A stretch of DNA of 64,000 nucleotides from contig JAZRMX010000044.1 of assembly GCA_045647885.1 (NCBI GenBank), forward strand, positions 1 to 64,000. Reading direction: 5' to 3'. The DNA is from HGM04593 sp045647885 (GTDB lineage Bacteria; Bacteroidota; Bacteroidia; Bacteroidales; Bacteroidaceae). Of this stretch, positions 54,437-61,296 are shown piece by piece; within the stretch, counting starts at the first letter, position 1; each line of letters begins with the position of its first letter. The position numbers were made by a program, and so were the translations under genes. The notes under the pieces are model-generated. The model did not search any database and had not been told where the DNA came from. It saw only the letters and a program-made list of their open reading frames with translations.

Positions 54437-54596
54437 TGAAACTTGTTTCGATATTTTTTACCGCGAGTACAGTTTATTTTCAATTTTCGTCTCGAAAACA
54501 GTCAAATTATTGTATTAAAAGTGTATAACGATGCAGAAAATAATGTAAAACAGCTGTTTGGTTGTATAAAAAAATATGAACAATAATTTTTTATTG

Positions 54597-54604
54597 TATA
54601 TTTG
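54597..54604 (+). promoter_or_regulatory. -7 box of the thioesterase operon (TATATTTG)
   Basis: TATATTTG, a perfect -7 match identical to the rho one, lies 54 nt before the ATG at 54659. The rest of 54363-54658 is AT-rich and without a gene. Confidence 0.55.
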
Positions 54605-54658
54605 CACCACTGCACGGCACTACAGCTTTTTGTGCAGGCAGTAAACAAAATTGTTGTT

Positions 54659-55063
54659 ATGGAAGAATATGCCTATAAACACAAGATGAGTGTACGCGAC
54701 TATGAGCTCGATTTTCAAGGTGTTGTCAATAACTCCAACTACCAGCACTATCTCGAGCATGCGCGTCATGAATTCTTGAAGACACGCGGTGGCAGTATGT
54801 CGGCCCTTCACGATGCAGGTGTAGACCCAATGGTGTCGAAGATTACCATTGAATACAAAAGTCCGTTGCGCGGTGGCGATGAGTTTGTGGTGGGCGTGAA
54901 TATGGTGCGCGAGGGTGCCAAACTTGTATTCTTGCAGGATATCCACAACCTTGCCAATGACAGGCTTGTTGTAAAGGCGCGTGTCGAAGTGATTTGTCTT
55001 AAAGACGGGCGTTTGACTCGTGGCGAGATGTTCGATGAGGTATTTAAGGATTTCTTTAAATAA
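54659..55063 (+). CDS. Hotdog-fold acyl-CoA thioesterase (YbgC/FcbJ-type)
   Basis: A 134-residue thioesterase that hydrolyses acyl-CoA to free acid and CoA. The start is ATG 54659 (MEEYAYKHKMSVRDYELDFQG); an ATG 19 codons earlier falls at the promoter. The active-site region is ELDFQGVVNNSNYQHYLEHAR, shown here in parts: acid-bearing ELDFQG, then VNNSNYQHYLEHARHEFL. The family acts as a tetramer. It starts an operon with a small membrane protein and the CoA-transferase, consistent with acyl-CoA handling. Confidence 0.88.
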   Translation: MEEYAYKHKMSVRDYELDFQGVVNNSNYQHYLEHARHEFLKTRGGSMSALHDAGVDPMVSKITIEYKSPLRGGDEFVVGVNMVREGAKLVFLQDIHNLANDRLVVKARVEVICLKDGRLTRGEMFDEVFKDFFK

Positions 55064-55075
55064 TACAATTGCTTT

Positions 55076-55426
55076 ATGGAGATTATAATCACGTTGGTCA
55101 TATTGGCTGTCGTATATATAATAAAGGTGATGCTGGGCTTTGAAAAGAGAGAGCCTGCCGGCAAGCAACAGCCTCCACGCAAGGCGATGGGCGAGGTCTT
55201 CCCAGTGGTGGAAATACTTGAGCCCACAGTAAAGCCACGGCCTGCAAAGAAACGTGTACAGCCTGCCGAAAAGGTGCGTAAGCCTGCGGTGTCAACAGCT
55301 GCTTCCGCCCCCAATGCTACAGGGCAAGCCCCCGAACTGTGCAAAAAGAGCGGCAGATTCAAAGAGAAGTCAGAGATAAAGAAAGCGATAATATATTCCG
55401 AGATATTCAATAGAAAATATAATTGA
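55076..55426 (+). CDS. Small single-pass membrane protein, unknown
   Basis: I do not recognise this 116-residue protein. An N-terminal hydrophobic helix (about 1-20, MEIIITLVILAVVYIIKVML) is followed by a basic, Pro- and Ala-rich, probably disordered middle (30-85) and a Lys-rich C-terminus (KEKSEIKKAIIYSEIFNRKYN). It starts 12 nt after the thioesterase and 25 nt before the CoA-transferase, both same strand. The position and lack of frame problems support a real gene. Confidence 0.6.
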   Translation: MEIIITLVILAVVYIIKVMLGFEKREPAGKQQPPRKAMGEVFPVVEILEPTVKPRPAKKRVQPAEKVRKPAVSTAASAPNATGQAPELCKKSGRFKEKSEIKKAIIYSEIFNRKYN

Positions 55427-55451
55427 TAAACTAAGAAAACACACAAATACA

Positions 55452-56939
55452 ATGAGCTACAGAATAATGACAGCCCAAGAGGCTGCTTGCTACATAAATG
55501 ATGGCGACGGTGTCGGCATCAGTGGTTTTACCCTTTCGGGAACTCCTAAAACAGTGCTTCCCGAGGTTGCTAAACGTGCCGAGGAGGCTCACGCAGCAGG
55601 TAAACCTTTTAAAATAGACCTTTATTCAGGAGCATCTACAGGCGATGCTATCGACGGTGCGCTCGCGCGTGCCAACGCGATACGTTTCCGCGCCCCCTTC
55701 CTCTCGAATCCCACAGTGCGTACAGCGGTAAACAACAAGGAGCTTACATACACCGACCTTCACCTCTCGCTTATGGCGCAGGATCTTCGTTACGGCTATA
55801 TGGGCAAGGTGAACGTGGCTATTCTTGAGGCTATCGACATTACTCCCGACGGAAAAGTATACCTCACCACAGCCGGTGGTATCGGACAGACTGTTGCCAA
55901 CCTTGCCGACAAAATCATCATCGAGCGCAACACCTATCACCACACAATAGGTTTCCACGATGTATACGAGCCTGCCGACCCCCCTTATCGTCGCGAGATT
56001 CCTATCTACAAGGCCGACGACCGCATAGGTAAGCCCTATGTTCAGGTAGACCCCAAGAAGGTTGTAGGTATCGTAGAGGTTAATATGCCCAACGAGGTGG
56101 TTGTGTTCAAAGAACTCGACGAGGTAACACGCAAGATTGGTGAGAATGTTGTCGATTTTATCATCAGCGATATGAAACGCGGCACAATCCCTGCTACCGG
56201 CCTCCCCATTCAGAGTGGTATCGGTAACGTGGCAAATGCTGTGCTCAAGGCGCTTGAGAATGCAACAGAGATTCCTCCCCTTTATCTTTACTCCGAGGTG
56301 TTGCAGGACTCTGTGATAGACCTTATGGAGCACGGTAAGGTTATTGCCGGCAGTACCTGTTCGCTCTCGCTCTCGCAGGAGTGCTTGTCACACGTTTACG
56401 ATAACCTCGATTTCTTCCGCGACAAACTTATTCTCCGTCCTTCGGAGATATCGAACCACCCCGAGATTATCCGCCGTTTGGGCTTGATAGCTATGAACAC
56501 AGCCATTGAGGTCGATTTATATGGCTGCGTGAACTCTTCGCACATCTGCGGTACACGTCTTATGAACGGTATCGGCGGTTCGGGCGACTTTGCACGCAAC
56601 GCATACATTTCAATATTCACCTGTCCTTCGACACAGAAGGGTGGCCAGATAAGCTCTATTGTACCTATGGTTACACACGCCGACCACACCGAGCACGACG
56701 TGCGCGTGGTGGTTACCGAGTGGGGTGTTGCCGACTTGCGCGGCAAGGGTCCCGATGAGCGTGCGAAACTGCTCATTGAGAATTGTGCTCACCCTGCCTA
56801 CAAGCAGATGTTGTGGGATTACCTTAAGATTGCCAAGAAGGGCCACGTCAGCCACAATGTAGCTGCGGCTCTTGGTATGCACGCAACCTTTGAGCGCGAG
56901 GGTGATATGCGTCTTACCGACTGGAATAAATTTGTATAA
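55452..56939 (+). CDS. Acetyl-CoA hydrolase/succinyl-CoA:acetate CoA-transferase family protein
   Basis: A 495-residue class I CoA-transferase that moves CoA between short acids (succinate, acetate or propionate), central to mixed-acid fermentation. The catalytic glutamate is probably E282 in YLYSEVLQDS. The C-terminal oxyanion region has GIGGSGDFARNAYIS, and a WGVADLRGKGPDER block is family-typical. The N-terminus MSYRIMTAQEAACYI matches the AcoA/Cat1 group, and the size fits. In the order such enzymes link succinate and propionate pathways. A SpoU methyltransferase follows after 11 nt. Confidence 0.92.
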   Translation: MSYRIMTAQEAACYINDGDGVGISGFTLSGTPKTVLPEVAKRAEEAHAAGKPFKIDLYSGASTGDAIDGALARANAIRFRAPFLSNPTVRTAVNNKELTYTDLHLSLMAQDLRYGYMGKVNVAILEAIDITPDGKVYLTTAGGIGQTVANLADKIIIERNTYHHTIGFHDVYEPADPPYRREIPIYKADDRIGKPYVQVDPKKVVGIVEVNMPNEVVVFKELDEVTRKIGENVVDFIISDMKRGTIPATGLPIQSGIGNVANAVLKALENATEIPPLYLYSEVLQDSVIDLMEHGKVIAGSTCSLSLSQECLSHVYDNLDFFRDKLILRPSEISNHPEIIRRLGLIAMNTAIEVDLYGCVNSSHICGTRLMNGIGGSGDFARNAYISIFTCPSTQKGGQISSIVPMVTHADHTEHDVRVVVTEWGVADLRGKGPDERAKLLIENCAHPAYKQMLWDYLKIAKKGHVSHNVAAALGMHATFEREGDMRLTDWNKFV

Positions 56940-56950
56940 ATACCCGCCCT

Positions 56951-57484
56951 GTGAAGAAGAAACTTGTAACGGAAATGGGGCGCATTGGGCGCGAGGAGTT
57001 TAAAAGCTCCGAAAAGCTCCCTTTGACGGTTGTGCTCGACAATGTGCGCAGCCTGCATAATGTGGGCTCGGTTTTTCGCACAAGCGATGCCTTCCGCGTG
57101 GAGCGCATACTGCTTTGTGGCATTACCGCCACCCCTCCTTCGGCCGAAATCCATAAAACCGCCCTCGGCGCCGAGGATGTTGTGCCTTGGGAGCACTTTG
57201 CCGACACGCTTGAGGCTGTAAATTGTTTGAAGAACGAGGGGTACAAAATTTGCTCAATCGAGCAGTGCGAGGGTAGTATCGCCTTGCAGAATTTTGAGGT
57301 TGTGCCCGGTGCCCGTTATGCTGTAATTCTCGGTAACGAGGTTAAGGGGGTTCAGCAACAGGTGGTCGATGCGAGCGACGCGGCGATAGAGATTCCGCAG
57401 TTCGGAACCAAACACTCGCTTAACGTTTCGGTTACGGCGGGTATGGTTATCTGGGAGTTTGCGAAGAAATTCGGTTGGGTTTAA
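56951..57484 (+). CDS. SpoU/TrmH-family RNA 2'-O-methyltransferase
   Basis: A 177-residue knotted (SPOUT) methyltransferase: DNVRSLHNVGSVFRTSDAFRVERILL, in parts DNVRSLHNVGSVFRTSDAF, then LGNEVKGVQQQVVD, then the knot IPQFGTKHSLNVSVTAG. The substrate is an RNA ribose, probably in tRNA or rRNA. Translation is taken from GTG 56951, since nearly the full family N-terminus is present there; an ATG at 56975 is the alternative. It is short because it lacks the N-terminal domain of RlmB. Confidence 0.88.
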   Translation: MKKKLVTEMGRIGREEFKSSEKLPLTVVLDNVRSLHNVGSVFRTSDAFRVERILLCGITATPPSAEIHKTALGAEDVVPWEHFADTLEAVNCLKNEGYKICSIEQCEGSIALQNFEVVPGARYAVILGNEVKGVQQQVVDASDAAIEIPQFGTKHSLNVSVTAGMVIWEFAKKFGWV

Positions 57485-57491
57485 TGATACT

Positions 57492-57528
57492 AACAAAAGA
57501 AGAACGGCACTGCCGTTCTTCTTTTGTT
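57492..57528. terminator. Bidirectional terminator between the SpoU and DUF4294 genes
   Basis: Arms 57492-57509 and 57511-57528 are a perfect 18-bp inverted repeat around one C, with A-rich and T-rich outer parts. The final two bases overlap the DUF4294 stop. Confidence 0.88.
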
Positions 57529-58132
57529 ATAGTTGCCCGTTTACAACCAGCACCACCACGCGCTCTATTAGAAAATCCTCGCCGGTGGGGTCGTATCTCT
57601 TTTTCAGGCTTGCACCGAATAGTTTTGCGAAAGATTGGTAAAATACCGCCTTGAACGAGCCCATAAAGAGCTTTATAAGCTGGTAGGCATTTTGGTCACA
57701 CTCGCGGTCTATGAGCTTTATGAGCAGTTTGCCCTGTCGCAGTGTGAGTCTTTTCATTTTAGGGGTGTAAATCTCCTTCAGTTCCTCCTCCTTGTTGTCG
57801 AGATATGTTTTTTGCGCTCTCTTGTCGGGGAGAGTTTTAAGGTGCGCTTCTGTTTCGTAGATAATGTCGCGTATCTCCATTGCAAGGGGAATGGTCTTCT
57901 TAACATCCCTCACAAGGCGGTCGTAATATGTCTGTTGTCTGTTGTTCTTGAAGATAAGCGGCGCGTAAGCGTAGTAGGTGGGGAGAGTTATGTGCGGTAT
58001 CTTTTCGCCCTTGTAGTCGCTCACCCCCACAACGTATTTTTCACCATCGTCGGTGGTTACCTTTCTTTGTGCATCCACGGTGGTGTGCAGGGCAAAGAGC
58101 AGAAATATTATGGAGCAAGCGGTTCTTATCAT
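57527..58132 (-). CDS. DUF4294-domain exported protein
   Basis: A 201-residue protein with a signal peptide (about 1-21, ending DAQ). The body matches DUF4294, a Bacteroidota family of unknown function: NNRQQTYYDRLVRDVKKTIPLA, shown in part, then EEELKEIYTPKMKRLTLRQGKLLIKLIDREC and FYQSFAKLFGASLKKRYDP. Two long helices make up the middle. It stands alone between convergent and divergent neighbours. Confidence 0.85.
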   Translation of the reverse strand: MIRTACSIIFLLFALHTTVDAQRKVTTDDGEKYVVGVSDYKGEKIPHITLPTYYAYAPLIFKNNRQQTYYDRLVRDVKKTIPLAMEIRDIIYETEAHLKTLPDKRAQKTYLDNKEEELKEIYTPKMKRLTLRQGKLLIKLIDRECDQNAYQLIKLFMGSFKAVFYQSFAKLFGASLKKRYDPTGEDFLIERVVVLVVNGQL

Positions 58133-58231
58133 TGTGGCAAAAATAAATCAAATAAATATTACTTTATGCTGTTTGCTCCTTAAAAAAGAAAAAATAGCTA
58201 TATTAGCCACATATTATATATAATGATTCTT

Positions 58232-58771
58232 ATGAAGAATATTGCAGTTTTCTGTGCAGCTTCAGATTCGGTTGCGCCAGTGTTTGTGCAGGCGGCGCGT
58301 GAGGTGGGTGCGCTCATAGGTTCTTTGGGTTGTGCGCTTGTTTATGGTGGTGCCCGTGCAGGGCTTATGGAGGTGACGGCTGCAGCGGCAAAGGAAGCTG
58401 GTGCCCACATTGTGGGTGTGGTGCCTCTTATCCTCGAGGAACGTAACCGCGTGAGCGGGCTTATTGACGAGAAAATCCACACCCGCGACTTGAGCGAGCG
58501 CAAGGATATTATGGTGCAGCGCAGCGATGCGCTTGTGGCTCTGCCCGGCGGCATCGGCACGCTCGACGAGGTTTTTCACACTATGGCTGCGGCAACCATC
58601 GGTTTTCATAAAAAACGCGTGGTGCTTTATAATGTCTGCGGTTTCTGGAACGGGCTTTTAGAGGTTCTGCAACAGATGTCACAGACGGCTTTTGTACGTG
58701 GCAATCTCAACGATTTTCTTGTTGTGGCAGAAAACTTGGATGAATTGAAAAAAATAATAGAGGAGGCTTGA
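58232..58771 (+). CDS. LOG-family nucleotide 5'-monophosphate phosphoribohydrolase
   Basis: A 179-residue Rossmann protein of the LOG group (TIGR00730-like), which releases a base from nucleoside monophosphates. The substrate loop YGGARAGLM is at 38-46 and the signature PGGIGTLDE at 105-113. The start is taken at ATG 58232 (MKNIAVFCAASDS); ATG 58223 three codons earlier is possible. It runs into a sugar kinase gene with a 2-nt gap, so they are co-translated. Confidence 0.9.
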   Translation: MKNIAVFCAASDSVAPVFVQAAREVGALIGSLGCALVYGGARAGLMEVTAAAAKEAGAHIVGVVPLILEERNRVSGLIDEKIHTRDLSERKDIMVQRSDALVALPGGIGTLDEVFHTMAAATIGFHKKRVVLYNVCGFWNGLLEVLQQMSQTAFVRGNLNDFLVVAENLDELKKIIEEA

Positions 58772-58773
58772 TT

Positions 58774-59700
58774 ATGGCAAAGGTTTTTGGCATTGGAGAA
58801 ACGGTGTACGACATACTTTTCAAGAATAATGCTCCTGTGGGTGCTGTTCCCGGCGGCTCGGTCTATAACAGCATCGTGTCGCTCGGCCGTGCCGGAGTGC
58901 CTGCGGCTTTTATAAGCGAGGTGGGGAACGACCGTGTGGGAGAGATAATTTTGGAACATCTGCGCGACAGTGGGGTGGACACTTCGGCTGTCTGCTGTTT
59001 CAGCGACGGAAAATCGCCCCTCTCGCTTGCTTTTCTCAACGAGCGCGGCGATGCCGACTATGTTTTCTACAAGGATTATCCAGCCAACCGTCTTTCGGTG
59101 GAATTTCCCACGCTCGGGAGGGGCGATATTCTTCTCTGTGGCTCATACTTTGTGCTCAACCCCGTGTTGCGCAGCAAGGTAAAGCCTTTTTTGCAGTATG
59201 CCCGTGAGCAGGGTGCAACAATCTATTACGATATAAATTTCCGTCGCAACCACATACACGAGCGCGATGCTCTGCTCCCTGCAATAATTGAAAATATGGA
59301 ACTTGCCACGGTGGTACGCGGCTCGGCCGACGATTTTCGTTACCTCTTCGGCTCTACCGACGGTGCCGATATTTACACTTCACACATAGCACCCCACTGC
59401 AAGAATTTCATATTCACAAGCGGCGACGGTCCTGTGACACTTTTCACCCCCTCGTTCACCGCGCAATATCCCGTGGCGCAGGTTGAGGTACGCAGCACTG
59501 TGGGCGCGGGTGATAATTTCAATGCCGGCACAGTGTTTGGTTTTTGGCGCGAGGGGCTTGCGCACGATGCTATTAACACTCTCCCGCGTGAGCAGTGGAA
59601 TAAAATTATTGCTTGCGGTCTTGCCTTTAGCGCGCACGCTTGCACCCTCTTGGAAAATTATGTCGATAAGGAGTGGGCTGCAAGCTTTGTTCGTGGGTGA
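58774..59700 (+). CDS. PfkB-family carbohydrate kinase
   Basis: A 308-residue ribokinase-like enzyme that phosphorylates a sugar or nucleoside, probably cytoplasmic. The substrate region has VPGGSVYNSIVSLGRAG and the ATP/catalytic site STVGAGDNFNAGTVFG, GAGD providing the oxyanion hole and base Asp. The start is ATG 58774 (MAKVFGIGETVYDI), with AGGAGG at 58761-58766 upstream, though these bases also code for the end of the LOG gene. It differs from typical fructokinases enough that the sugar cannot be named. Pairing with a LOG-type base-releasing enzyme hints at nucleotide or ribose salvage. Confidence 0.88.
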   Translation: MAKVFGIGETVYDILFKNNAPVGAVPGGSVYNSIVSLGRAGVPAAFISEVGNDRVGEIILEHLRDSGVDTSAVCCFSDGKSPLSLAFLNERGDADYVFYKDYPANRLSVEFPTLGRGDILLCGSYFVLNPVLRSKVKPFLQYAREQGATIYYDINFRRNHIHERDALLPAIIENMELATVVRGSADDFRYLFGSTDGADIYTSHIAPHCKNFIFTSGDGPVTLFTPSFTAQYPVAQVEVRSTVGAGDNFNAGTVFGFWREGLAHDAINTLPREQWNKIIACGLAFSAHACTLLENYVDKEWAASFVRG

Positions 59701-59757
59701 AGTGGCTCTTTCTTTGGATTTTAATAATACACAAAATAATAATTTAAAATAGATACT

Positions 59758-60528
59758 ATGAAAAAGATTTACTTTCTTTTCGTAGCCTTGTTGCTCACAT
59801 TGAACGCAGGCGCGCAAACTTTGAGAGGCGATGTCAATAACGACGGCGTTGTGAATATTGGCGATGTAACCTCGCTTGTAGATGTAATCCTCTATGGCGA
59901 CGAAGAAGAACCCGACACCCCCGTCGTTCCCGAAGAACCAGCAGTAGCTACCGGCGAAGCCATCGACCTCGGTTTGCCCAGTGGTATTAAATGGGCTTCT
60001 TGCAACGTTGGTGCCTCAAACCCTGAAGAGTACGGCGGTTACTACGCTTGGGGCGAAACCGAAGAGAAAAACGATTACTCTTTGAGCACCTATAAATATT
60101 GCAACGGCGACGAATATTCAATGACCAAATACTGCACAGATAGTTATTATGGTACCGTAGATAACAAAACCACCCTTGAACCCGGTGACGATGTCGCTCA
60201 CGTTCAGTGGGGCGGTTCTTGGCGTATGCCCACAGAAGCCGAGCAAAAAGAACTCATAAATAACTGCACTTGGTCCTGGACCACGCTTAACGGCGTTAGG
60301 GGTCACCGCGTAACCGGCCCCAACGGCAACAGCATCTTCCTGCCTGCTGCGGGCTTCCGCAGCGGTGAGGAAGTCATCAATCAGGGGTTTTACGGCTACT
60401 ATTGGTCGTCATCGTTGAGCAGCTTCCGCAGCTACAGCGCCTACTACTTGGACTTCGGTAGTAGCCGCTACGGCTGGGACGACGGCAGCCGCTCCTACGG
60501 TCGCACGGTGCGCCCTGTGTGTGAGTAG
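59758..60528 (+). CDS. Secreted dockerin-like/FISUMP lectin-domain protein
   Basis: A 256-residue secreted protein. The signal peptide (about 1-20) ends AGAQ. One dockerin type I-like calcium-binding repeat follows (residues 22-45, GDVNNDGVVNIGDVTSLVDV), then an acidic Pro linker. The rest (about 65-256) is a FISUMP/DUF1566 domain with the C-type-lectin-like fold: DLGLPSGIKWASCNVGAS, GGSWRMPTEAEQKEL, YYWSSS and the end GRTVRPV. The region after YYWSSS is rich in Ser, Tyr, Arg and Gly encoded mostly by NNC codons. The family is common in large paralogous sets and its members probably bind surface ligands. No catalytic residues are seen. Confidence 0.85.
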   Translation: MKKIYFLFVALLLTLNAGAQTLRGDVNNDGVVNIGDVTSLVDVILYGDEEEPDTPVVPEEPAVATGEAIDLGLPSGIKWASCNVGASNPEEYGGYYAWGETEEKNDYSLSTYKYCNGDEYSMTKYCTDSYYGTVDNKTTLEPGDDVAHVQWGGSWRMPTEAEQKELINNCTWSWTTLNGVRGHRVTGPNGNSIFLPAAGFRSGEEVINQGFYGYYWSSSLSSFRSYSAYYLDFGSSRYGWDDGSRSYGRTVRPVCE

Positions 60529-60549
60529 TGTAAGTGAATAAAAACCCAT

Positions 60550-60588
60550 CACCCCGCCCACCGAAAACGGTGAGCGGGGTGTGTTTTT
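60550..60588 (+). terminator. Terminator of the FISUMP gene
   Basis: A stem of CACCCCGC/GCGGGGTG outside and CACCG/CGGTG inside, with an AAAA loop and one mismatch pair, is followed by TGTTTTT. It begins 22 nt after the stop. Confidence 0.85.
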
Positions 60589-60852
60589 ATGTTTTCCTGC
60601 TCCCCTCCGTCGGCAAGCCGCCACCTCCGCCTCGCAAAGCAAGGGGGGGAGTTTAATACGTTGCTCTATTCTTGCTTTTTGCTTCTCGGTGTCGCTAACC
60701 GCCACTCTTTGTTTCTATGTAAATCCTTTAATTGCCCTTTTGTGGCGCAAAAGGGCGCAAAACGCTCGGCACACGGGGCGTAACAGTCGCTCGCGCCTCT
60801 GCTCACGCTGTTTCAAATAATTGAAACATCTCTCGTTCGTTCCTCGCTTGTC

Positions 60853-60972
60853 ATTAAAGGCTGTTCGTTGCAGTTTAGGGGCTCCGGAAGCGTGCGGTAT
60901 TGCGTTGGGAGTAAAATAACGGCATACCGAACTATGTCCTCGCCTGTTTCCTAAACAGCAACGGCCTTTAAT
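60853..60972. repeat. 120-bp nested inverted-repeat element
   Basis: Outer arms 60853-60879 and 60950-60972 (ATTAAAGGC...TTTAGG and CCTAAA...CCTTTAAT) pair with a few mismatches and a small bulge. An inner stem pairs 60895-60906 with 60918-60929 at 10 of 12 positions around an 11-nt loop. The ends resemble the termini of a MITE or a long RNA hairpin. Confidence 0.6.
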
Positions 60973-61029
60973 TGTGTTACTTACGGTGCCGGTTTTATTT
61001 TAGGACATTACTTCTGCGGATGCTATCAA

Positions 61030-61055
61030 GGGCGCACACATCGGTGCGCCCCTAC
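61030..61055 (-). repeat. REP-type palindrome, copy 2
   Basis: Arms GGGCGCA (61030-61036) and TGCGCCC (61045-61051), loop CACATCGG, then CTAC (61052-61055), i.e. GTAG on the minus strand. Stem identical to copy 1; the loop differs by one base. Confidence 0.78.
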
Positions 61056-61153
61056 AGTAGAAACAACCATAGCAAGAGTTATTTTAAAAAGAACAAGCTT
61101 ATTGAGAGAAAAACTCACGGGTTATCGAGAACTTAAAAGCAAGTGTGTATTTT

Positions 61154-61179
61154 GGGCAGACACATCGGTCTGCCCCTAC
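61154..61179 (-). repeat. REP-type palindrome, copy 3
   Basis: Arms GGGCAGA (61154-61160) and TCTGCCC (61169-61175), the same loop CACATCGG, then CTAC (61176-61179). Stem positions differ from copy 2 on both sides in a matching way, so the hairpin is kept. Confidence 0.78.
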
Positions 61180-61258
61180 GCTAATATATAATGACCTTTA
61201 AAAACCAATTCGCCTTTACATAGCAACACCTTGCAACCCGTTTGCAGAAAAAAAATGT

Positions 61259-61266
61259 TACTTTTG
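61259..61266 (+). promoter_or_regulatory. -7 box of the metal efflux operon (TACTTTTG)
   Basis: TACTTTTG matches TAnnTTTG and stands 30 nt before the adaptor ATG. No proper -33 TTTG was found, which could mean activator dependence. Confidence 0.5.
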
Positions 61267-61296
61267 CAGAACAAATTGCGAAAGTTATACATAAAT

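Larger units (their letters stand above)
60589..61258. other. Long palindrome-rich non-coding region upstream of the metal efflux genes
   Basis: About 670 nt without a credible gene. Contents: GCCCTTTT/AAAAGGGC inverted repeat (60734-60756), TGTTTCAA/TTGAAACA (60809-60828), a large nested inverted repeat (60853-60972), and two REP-type hairpins (61030-61055 and 61154-61179). Short frames on either strand lack codon bias. The density of palindromes suggests a repeat island, perhaps with a structured RNA. Confidence 0.65.

Noticed and set aside
60409..60820. Short frames on both strands around the FISUMP terminator and downstream
   Set aside because: They span a terminator and palindromes, are low complexity and antisense to the FISUMP gene in part.
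60853..61179. CRISPR array
   Set aside because: Repeats are palindromes of different sizes with irregular spacing; no regular repeat-spacer pattern and no cas gene.
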